A stretch of DNA of 9,885 nt from Chloroflexota bacterium (lineage in GTDB: Bacteria; Chloroflexota; UBA6077; CF-72), in the NCBI GenBank assembly GCA_019247135.1, contig JAFAPL010000435.1, positions 1 through 9,885 of the forward strand, read 5' to 3'. Position 1 is the stretch's first letter; every line of letters begins with the position of its first letter. Shown here in pieces: positions 4,694-9,885 of the stretch. A program made the position numbers and the translations under genes. The notes beneath the pieces were generated by a model. It was not told where the DNA came from and did no database searches. It was given only the letters and a program-made list of their open reading frames with translations.

Positions 4694-7450
4694 ATGGACA
4701 CGGCCCCAAGCTCGCTTGGAAGGCGGCTACGCATATTCCGCCAGCGTGCGGGCCTGAGCCAGGAAGCGCTGGCGCACCGGGCCGGACTGGGCCTGACGAC
4801 CTTGAAGGCCCTGGAGGGCGACCGGCGACAGCAACCGCATCCCCATAGCCTGCGCCTCCTGGCGGAGGCTCTCGGTCTGGATCCGGCCGAGCGCACGGAG
4901 TTGCTGGGCTCCGTGCGGGCAATTGAGCTTGCCGATAATTCGCCCGCCTCGCTGGGCCGGGTGCGCCCGCGGACCGCCGAGCCGGCTCTAGTCGAAGCCC
5001 CACGGCTGCCCGTCTCGTTGACGTCGTTCGTTGGCCGCGAGGTAGAGGTCGAGTCCGTTCGGAGGCTGCTCGATCCGGCCGTCTCGCGGGTGCGCCTGCT
5101 GACATTGGTCGGACCCGGTGGTGTGGGCAAGACCCGTCTGGCCCTGGCCGCCGCCGCGGCTCTTGGACGTGCCTACTCGGACGGGGTGGTATTCGTGGAC
5201 CTGGCGTCGGTGCGCGACGCGCGCCTGGTGCTGCCAACCATAGCCGCCGCCCTGGGCGTGCGCGATGGCGCCGGACGTAACCCCGGCGAGCGGCTGCGGG
5301 AGTTCCTGCGCGACAGACGTGCAATGTTGGTGCTTGACAACCTCGAGCACCTGCTGGCGGCTGCGCCATCACTGGCCGAGTTGCTCGCGGCCTGCCCGGC
5401 TCTGAGGCTGCTGGCCACCAGCCGCGCCCCGCTGCGGGTGCGAGGCGAGCAGCGCTTTGTGGTTGCGCCGCTGGCTACCCCGTCCGGGCCGGCCGCGGGC
5501 ACCGCGCCCGACGCCGCCGAGATGGAGGCGATCGCCGTCTCGCCCTCCGTGCGGCTGTTCGTGGCCCGCGCGCGGGCGGTAGCGGCCGAGTTCCTGCTGA
5601 CCGAGCGCAACGCGGCGGCCGTGGCCGGCATCTGTCGACGGCTAGACGGCCTGCCACTGGCCATCGAGCTCGCCGCGCCGCGGGTGCAATTGTTAGCACC
5701 CGCGGCTCTGCTCCGTCGGCTGGAGCGGTGCCTGCCCTTATTGAGCGCCGGCGCGCCTGACATGCCCAAGCGCCAGCAGACCATGCGCGCCACCCTCGCC
5801 TGGAGCCACGACCTGCTGGAGCCCGCGACCCAGATGCTGTTCCGCCGCCTGGCGGTCTTTGCCGGGGGCTGGACGCTGGAAGCGGCTAAGGCGGTCTGCG
5901 CCGATTCAGCGCTGCCGGCCAATGAGGTGCTCGACCGGTTGCAGGTGCTGGTCGACAGCAGCCTGGTGCGTCGATTGGACCGGGCCGGAGACGAGCGGCG
6001 CCTCGGCATGCTGGAGACCGTGCGCGAATTCGCGCTCGAGCACCTGGAGGCCTGCGACGAAGTCGAGAACGAGCGGGCGCGACATGCCGCCTACTTCCTG
6101 GCGCTGGCGCGGGCGGCCGAGCCGAAGGTGTTCGGGGCGGGGCAGCTCGCCTGGCTCGAACAGCTGGACCGAGAGCACGAGAACCTGCGCGTAGCCCTGA
6201 GTTGGCACCTGGCATTCGAGCCGCAAGCTGCCGCCGAGCTCGCCGGGTGCCTGTGGCAGTTCTGGCGGATGCGCGGGCACCAGATCGAAGGGCTGGACTG
6301 GCTCCAGCGTACGTTGGTGACGGCTCCTGGACAGACACGGGCCAGGGCACGTGCGCTGCTCGGGGCTGGCATCCTGGCGCGCGACCTCGGCGATATGGTG
6401 ATGGCGCACGCGCACCTGACCGAGAGCCTGGCGTGCAGCCGAGCTCTGGATGAGCCTGCCCTCGTGGCCTTCGGCCTGCGCGACCTCGCGGGGTGGCACA
6501 CCCACCAGGGAGCATTCGCGCTGGCACGACCGCTCTTGCGTGAGGCCCTGCGGCTGGCGCGCACCGCGGGTGATCAGCGTGGGGTCGCCGCCACGTTGAT
6601 GTTCCAGGCCCAGGTAGCCGCCGGTGGGGGCGCCACCCGCCGCGCGTGGGTGCTCAACCGAGCAGGCCTCGCCGCCGCGCGCGCAAGCGGCGACCGCTGG
6701 CTCATCGTGGCACTGCTGCTCCAGCTGGGCCGCCTGGCCGTGGACGCGGGCGAGCTCGAGGCGGCCGTGCCGCTGCTCCAGGAAGGGCTGGAGGTCTCGC
6801 GCGTACTGCGAGCCCACAACCGCGTCAGCCACTTCACCTGGCAGCTCGGGCGGGTGGCGCTCGCGCGGGGCGACCTGGATCGCGCGCTGCCCTTGCTCGA
6901 CGCCTTGCGGGTGGCGGCGCGGGAGCGGCACTTACCGCGTGGGGTCGCCTCGGCGCTGGTCGACCTCGCGCGGGTGGCACAGGCCCGTGGTGCGAGGACG
7001 GACGCGCTCGCGCTGCTGCGCGAAGCACTGCAGCTGCTCCACGCCATGAGCGACCGAGTGGGCGCCATCGAGTGCCTGGAGCGACTGGCGGCGGTGGATG
7101 CCTGCGCCGATCCGCTGCGCGCGGCCTGGCTGCTCGGGGCGGCTGCGGCCGGTCGGCGGGCGCTGAGTGCCCCACCCTCGCAACTCCTCCAGCAGGACTT
7201 GGCCGAGACGGCCTGCACCGCCCGTTCAGCGGCCGGCGCGATGGCCTTCGAAGCAGCCCACATGGCGGGCGAGCTCGTGCCGCTGAAACAGGCGATCACG
7301 CGAGCATCGCAGGAGCCGTCTGATTCGGGTTTACCGGCTGGAGCGAGTCCAAGCGACGCGGCCGCCAGCGAAAACGGCAGCGCCACCGCGCCTCGTTCGA
7401 ACCAATCATCGGGCGCATGGATGCGATTGCCGGAATCGAGCGCCGAGTGA
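4694..7450 (+). CDS. XRE-family HTH / STAND (NB-ARC-like) ATPase / TPR transcriptional regulator, 918 aa
   Basis: Residues 7-65 are an XRE-type helix-turn-helix (RQRAGLSQEALAHRAGL...LKALEGDRR) for DNA binding. VSLTSFVGRE at 107-116 opens the ATPase. Walker A is GPGGVGKT (140-147), Walker B is MLVLDN (211-216), an ATSRAPLRVRGE sensor-type segment is at 241-252, and GLPLAIELA is at 319-327. A winged-helix segment follows at about 368-402 (LAWSHDLLEPATQMLFRRL). Residues about 545-800 are Ala/Leu-rich TPR-like helical repeats, probably ligand or protein sensing. Known family logic: signal-controlled, ATP-dependent oligomerising regulators. Here the target is unknown; the divergent PI-PLC-like gene is the obvious candidate. 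The start has only a weak GGGA 16 nt upstream, but the HTH begins immediately, so ATG 4694 is well placed. The family-like C-terminus ends near residue 871 (PLKQAITRAS); the last ~48 residues overlap an IS110 remnant in other frames. Confidence 0.88.
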   Translation: MDTAPSSLGRRLRIFRQRAGLSQEALAHRAGLGLTTLKALEGDRRQQPHPHSLRLLAEALGLDPAERTELLGSVRAIELADNSPASLGRVRPRTAEPALVEAPRLPVSLTSFVGREVEVESVRRLLDPAVSRVRLLTLVGPGGVGKTRLALAAAAALGRAYSDGVVFVDLASVRDARLVLPTIAAALGVRDGAGRNPGERLREFLRDRRAMLVLDNLEHLLAAAPSLAELLAACPALRLLATSRAPLRVRGEQRFVVAPLATPSGPAAGTAPDAAEMEAIAVSPSVRLFVARARAVAAEFLLTERNAAAVAGICRRLDGLPLAIELAAPRVQLLAPAALLRRLERCLPLLSAGAPDMPKRQQTMRATLAWSHDLLEPATQMLFRRLAVFAGGWTLEAAKAVCADSALPANEVLDRLQVLVDSSLVRRLDRAGDERRLGMLETVREFALEHLEACDEVENERARHAAYFLALARAAEPKVFGAGQLAWLEQLDREHENLRVALSWHLAFEPQAAAELAGCLWQFWRMRGHQIEGLDWLQRTLVTAPGQTRARARALLGAGILARDLGDMVMAHAHLTESLACSRALDEPALVAFGLRDLAGWHTHQGAFALARPLLREALRLARTAGDQRGVAATLMFQAQVAAGGGATRRAWVLNRAGLAAARASGDRWLIVALLLQLGRLAVDAGELEAAVPLLQEGLEVSRVLRAHNRVSHFTWQLGRVALARGDLDRALPLLDALRVAARERHLPRGVASALVDLARVAQARGARTDALALLREALQLLHAMSDRVGAIECLERLAAVDACADPLRAAWLLGAAAAGRRALSAPPSQLLQQDLAETACTARSAAGAMAFEAAHMAGELVPLKQAITRASQEPSDSGLPAGASPSDAAASENGSATAPRSNQSSGAWMRLPESSAE

Positions 7451-7587
7451 CCGAGCGTCCTGGTCGCCGAGCTCGGCACGGACATGGAGCGGGTTGCCGA
7501 CTGCCTCTCACCTCGCCTCCTGGGCCGGCATCTGTCCGGGCAACAACGTGAGTGCCGGCAAGCGGAAGAGCAGCCGTATCCGACGCC
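7293..7587 (+). mobile_element. Decayed 3' remnant of an IS110-family transposase gene, at least four frameshifts
   Basis: Pieces of the IS110 transposase C-terminal half occur in order but in changing frames. They are EHRRSRLIRVYRLERVQAT (from 7302), DAAASENGSATA (from 7355), ASFEPIIGRMDAIAGIERR (from 7390), VLVAELGTDMER (from 7457), and PTASHLASWAGICPGNN continuing into SAGKRKSSRIR (from 7497). The HLASWAG-CPGNN-SAGKR signature and the preceding AELGTDMER are hallmarks of the transposase_20 domain of IS110 elements. One extra G near 7491-7493 explains the last frame change. The N-terminal DEDD catalytic half is absent, as are recognisable element ends. The remnant starts where the regulator's family-like sequence ends. 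Confidence 0.8.
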
Positions 7588-7615
7588 CACCTGCGGCGGC
7601 GCGACAATTTCACAG

Positions 7616-7876
7616 CACCGGGCCTACTTTCGCGGTGTGCGCCCGATGCGTGGACCTGTCGTCGGGGCGTTGGTGAGCCACACTGCCACCAAAGACCCCG
7701 CCATGTGCGCAGTCATGGGTCTGCCGAGCATGGACCCGAACGGTACCTTGCAGTCGACGTCCTGGAGTGTCTTCCAGACGTATGCGGGGACTGCAACCTC
7801 GGGCCTGGACCTCACGCCGTATATCGACGTAGGCCCGCTGGACGCGGCGATCGACTCGCTCGGCATCGACTCATAG
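7616..7876 (+). pseudogene. Orphan coding-like fragment, C-terminal end of an unrecognised protein
   Basis: This frame ends at TAG 7874-7876. Its last ~85 codons have G/C-rich third positions and a balanced composition (AYFRGVRPMRGPVVGALVSH, then WSVFQTYAGTATSGLDLTPY, ending DSLGIDS). The first in-frame ATG of this part is at 7646, without a ribosome binding site. Upstream the same frame crosses the IS110 remnant and makes no sense, so the fragment probably lost its 5' end. The YFRxVRPMRGPVV pattern faintly recalls the late strand of alpha/beta-hydrolases, but this is a guess. It is followed about 125 bp later by the MDR gene. Confidence 0.3.
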
Positions 7877-7961
7877 ATGCTCGGCCCAGGTCGTGCCGTC
7901 CGTGCTTTCCACGCGCGCGGGGGCCGCTGTGCTACTCAGTCTCGCCGTCGCGCAGGCCGCC

Positions 7962-7982
7962 GTGAGGTGGTGCAACCCTCAC
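7962..7982 (+). promoter_or_regulatory. Small inverted repeat just upstream of the MDR gene
   Basis: GTGAGG (7962-7967) and CCTCAC (7977-7982) form a 6-bp stem with a 9-nt loop, ending 5 nt before the Shine-Dalgarno sequence at 7987. It could be an operator or a translation-modulating hairpin. It is short enough to be chance in GC-rich DNA. Confidence 0.25.
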
Positions 7983-7986
7983 ACCT

Positions 7987-7992
7987 GAGGAG
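7987..7992 (+). promoter_or_regulatory. Shine-Dalgarno GAGGAG for the MDR oxidoreductase
   Basis: GAGGAG is 10 nt before the ATG at 8003 and supports that start over the in-frame ATG at 7877. Confidence 0.7.
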
Positions 7993-8002
7993 TCAAGCAA
8001 GC

Positions 8003-8962
8003 ATGCAGGAACACAGCACTCGCACGCCGGCGAGCACGAGCCGGGCAGTTCGGCTCGAGGCATTCGGCGGCCCTGAACTCCTGGGCCTCCACGAGGTACC
8101 CGTGCCGCAGGCCGGCACGGGACAGATTCGCGTGCGTGTCACCGCGGCTGGACTCAACCCGATGGACTGGATCATGACCTCCGACGCAGCAACCGCCGCC
8201 CGGTTCGGCCTGAGCCTGCCGGCTGGGTTCGGAACCGACTACGCAGGGGTCGTCGACCAGGTCGGTGAAGGTGTAGCGGGGTTCGCGGTCGGCAACCGAG
8301 TGTACGGCGCCGCTCTTTCCCGCGCGGTCGCCGACTTCGTGGTCGTTGAAGCGGCAGGAACCATCGCGGGGGGCGGCCTCGCTCGCCACACCCCTGACGG
8401 CATCGACGACCGTACCGCCGCCACCCTCGCGATAGCGGGATGCACCGGCGTCGCCGCGCTCGCCGTCGTGCATCCCGGAGTGGGGGACACGGTACTCATC
8501 GGCGGCGCGGCGGGCGGGGTCGGGGTGTTCGCCGTTCAGCTGGCGCGCCTTGCGGGGGCGCGGGTGATCGGGACAGGATCGGCGACATCGTCCGACTTCC
8601 TACGCAGCCTTGGCGCCGAGCCGGTGGCCTACGGCGACGGTCTGGTTGAGCGTGTCCGCGGCCTCGCTCCCGGCGGCGTGACCGCAGCGATCGACCTGTA
8701 CGGCGCAGAGACAGCGCTGGCGGCACGGGAATTGGGCGTCGCGGACGCGCGCATCACCACGGTTGCGGCCCAGGTCGACGGGATCACGCCGGCGAACGGC
8801 GCCAACGCCGTCCCCGGCGCCCTGGACGAGGTCGCCCGGCTGGTCGCCACGCATCAGCTTCGGGTGCCGATTGCTGCCAGCTTTCCCGTCGAGCAGATCC
8901 GCGCCGCGGTCGAGCTCCAGGCTGGTCGCCACGTGCACGGCAAGGTCGTCGTCGATCTCTGA
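8003..8962 (+). CDS. NADP-dependent MDR oxidoreductase (quinone oxidoreductase / zinc-less alcohol dehydrogenase-like), 319 aa
   Basis: The protein is a zinc-independent medium-chain dehydrogenase/reductase, the family that reduces quinones or enones with NAD(P)H in the cytoplasm. Visible landmarks are the N-terminal AVRLEAFGGPELLGL strand pair (15-29), AAGLNPMDW (48-56), the GTDYAGVV catalytic-domain motif (77-84), and the Rossmann dinucleotide loop GGAAGGVGVFAVQLA (167-181). The closing GRHVHGKVVV (308-317) is typical of this subfamily. The Cys/His zinc ligands of classical alcohol dehydrogenases are absent. The length is normal for the family. The start is chosen by GAGGAG 10 nt upstream; 42 extra codons back to the ATG at 7877 are Arg-rich and unlike the family. 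It appears monocistronic, with remnants upstream and a hairpin at its stop. The substrate cannot be read from the sequence. Confidence 0.88.
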   Translation: MQEHSTRTPASTSRAVRLEAFGGPELLGLHEVPVPQAGTGQIRVRVTAAGLNPMDWIMTSDAATAARFGLSLPAGFGTDYAGVVDQVGEGVAGFAVGNRVYGAALSRAVADFVVVEAAGTIAGGGLARHTPDGIDDRTAATLAIAGCTGVAALAVVHPGVGDTVLIGGAAGGVGVFAVQLARLAGARVIGTGSATSSDFLRSLGAEPVAYGDGLVERVRGLAPGGVTAAIDLYGAETALAARELGVADARITTVAAQVDGITPANGANAVPGALDEVARLVATHQLRVPIAASFPVEQIRAAVELQAGRHVHGKVVVDL

Positions 8963-8978
8963 GGTGTAGGAACCTCAG
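8959..8978 (+). terminator. Hairpin overlapping the MDR stop codon, possible terminator
   Basis: CTGAGGT (8959-8965) and ACCTCAG (8972-8978) form a perfect 7-bp stem with a 6-nt loop. The stem includes the TGA stop. No clear T-run follows; only a TTCTTCCCCC stretch lies about 12 nt on. Intrinsic termination is therefore possible but weak. Confidence 0.35.
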
Positions 8979-9429
8979 GAGCCGGAGCTTCTTCCCCCAC
9001 GTTCTTCTGTGCACATCGTCTCGGGATGCGGGACCTCAGGTGCGAGAGAGATCAGCGCGGCGGTGGTACAGGGTCAGGCGATCAGACGCCTGTCCCTGAC
9101 GTGTGTGCCCTGGCGAGTCTGCGATGTCGGCGCCCACGGTGCCTCATAGCCCAACCATGCTCGCCGGGTTGCTGGCGCCAAACAAGGAACGCCTCGCGAA
9201 TGGAGCGGCAATCCATGTCAGCAGAGCGATGTCCCGTCTGGGACATGGATCACTCTCTCCCGTGCCCCGCGGCAGCTGCTGACGTCGCCAGGCCCGCTCT
9301 CAACGGATGCCGCGCATAGCGGCGCGCCGAGTCCAGCCCGACCGCCTTCGCTCTCCCTTTACCGACGAGCGCCACGGCTGTCAACCGCCATTGGGATCTG
9401 GCTGTGGCAGTCTCTTTGTCTAACGATGT
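8979..9429. other. Stretch without a supported gene
   Basis: All frames were read between the MDR gene and the ParE-like relic. An open frame at 9026-9319 on the plus strand gives a Cys/Arg-rich translation without structure or ribosome binding site. The only organised feature is the pair of overlapping inverted repeats at 9211-9250. No domain was recognised. Confidence 0.5.
9211..9250 (+). repeat. Two overlapping, mutually exclusive inverted repeats
   Basis: ATCCATGTC (9211-9219) is the exact reverse complement of GACATGGAT (9242-9250), a 9-bp stem with a 22-nt loop. Inside it, ATGTCCC (9229-9235) and GGGACAT (9240-9246) form a 7-bp stem with a 4-nt loop. Both stems use 9242-9246, so only one can form at a time. 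Confidence 0.6.
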
Positions 9430-9439
9430 TGGCTGGCAC

Positions 9440-9728
9440 CGATTCGCGTGGGCATCTCCGCGGGCCACCGTGCGCATGAAGTACGGCGTCGGGGCCAGGA
9501 ATCCGTCGTGGTCGCGACACGTAGCGGCGACGGGAAAGCTGCGCAGTCCGGGGAGCAGATCCTCGTCGCGGTGGCGACCCAGGTGCGGGTGAGTGGCTAG
9601 CAGCAAGAAGCGCCCCAGGCTGTCGATGAAACGATCGGCTATCTCCCGGTTGCCGCTCTCGCCAGCGATGAACAACCAAATCTCGTCAAGGACATCGGCA
9701 TCGGTGCCGGGCGCGTGGTCGCCGTCAC
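9440..9728 (-). pseudogene. ParE/RelE-type toxin gene relic (frameshifted)
   Basis: The core, 9705-9529 on the minus strand, reads TDADVLDEIWLFIAGES, then ADRFIDSLGRFLLLATHPHL, then LLPGLRSFPV. This is the helix-helix-strand core of ParE/RelE-family toxins of type II toxin-antitoxin systems, which typically inhibit gyrase or translation. The expected first strand (RVTATTRP, near 9728-9706) is in another frame. The expected C-terminal strands are unclear in the core frame; the best candidate (RRYV, then PDAVLHAHGG) is two bases out of phase. Two frameshifts therefore seem likely. The core frame itself stays open to 9250 but with no family-like sequence. No ParD/CopG-like antitoxin is visible upstream, although only about 150 bp remain before the window edge. 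Confidence 0.55.
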
Positions 9729-9885
9729 GCGCTCCGAAACGTCGGCGACGGTCTTCCTGGACTTCCGCGGCGTGCGCGACGCGCCACACATGTCCGATAA
9801 GTTCGAATCCGTGTGATGTTGTCGGTCGACCACGCCATTGAGCTGCGCCGTCGCCTGTCGGGAAGCAGAAGCTGCAGTAGAGTCC

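Noticed and set aside
7451..7476. Inverted repeat CCGAGC...GCTCGG right after the regulator stop as a terminator
   Set aside because: It has a 6-bp stem with a 14-nt loop and no T-run, and it lies inside the IS110 remnant coding pieces.
6574..7590. 338-codon minus-strand open frame
   Set aside because: It is Ser/Arg/Ala-rich, lies opposite the TPR part of the regulator and the IS110 remnant, and has no family features.
7877..8002. N-terminal extension of the MDR protein to the ATG at 7877
   Set aside because: The 42 extra residues are Arg-rich and unlike the family, while GAGGAG sits at the right distance from the ATG at 8003.
9026..9319. Plus-strand 97-codon open frame
   Set aside because: It has a Cys/Arg-rich composition, no ribosome binding site and no motif, and it spans the inverted repeats.
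9801..9810. GTTCGAATCC, which matches a tRNA T-arm and could mark an att site
   Set aside because: No acceptor, D-arm or anticodon arm is found around it and no second copy is present in the window, so it is probably chance.
9601..9816. Plus-strand open frame reading VFLDFRGVRDAPHMSDKFESV, reminiscent of a STAS-like domain end
   Set aside because: It has no good start codon, is bounded upstream by a TAG at 9598-9600, and lies antisense to the better supported ParE core.

Overview
The window is GC-rich DNA (roughly two thirds G+C by eye) with strongly G/C-biased third codon positions. A Thr/Pro-rich C-terminal tail, an XRE-HTH/STAND-ATPase/TPR regulator and a large secreted multidomain protein together suggest a Chloroflexota-like (or less likely actinobacterial) soil or environmental bacterium. 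This assignment rests on style rather than a marker gene.

Three intact-looking genes fill the centre. On the minus strand (993-4394) lies a secreted 1133-residue protein: signal peptide, a degenerate PI-PLC-like module, a second PI-PLC-like module with its catalytic residues, five Ig-like repeats each with a Cys pair, and a Thr/Pro-rich tail. Divergent from it, across about 300 bp, is a 918-residue regulator (4694-7450) with an N-terminal XRE helix-turn-helix, an NB-ARC/AAA-type ATPase and TPR-like repeats. The intergenic region carries three tandem 11-bp repeats (TTCGTTTCGGG), a good candidate operator for one or both genes. Further right is a zinc-less MDR-family NAD(P)H oxidoreductase (8003-8962) with a clear Shine-Dalgarno sequence and a small hairpin at its stop codon.

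The gaps between genes hold genetic wreckage. The 3' end of the regulator runs into a frameshifted remnant of an IS110-family transposase (about 7293-7587). The last ~48 residues of the regulator appear to be out-of-frame translation of that remnant. After it comes an orphan coding-like fragment (about 7616-7876). At the left edge is the C-terminal part of a P-loop kinase-like protein. At the right edge is a ParE-type toxin relic whose two ends lie in other frames from its core.

The most interesting points are the IS110 scar that rewrote the regulator's C-terminus, the internal PI-PLC duplication with one dead copy, the 3 x 11-bp repeat between a putative sensor and a secreted enzyme, and a perfect 15-bp inverted repeat near the 3' end of the PI-PLC-like gene. 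No RNA gene, CRISPR array or complete insertion sequence was seen.
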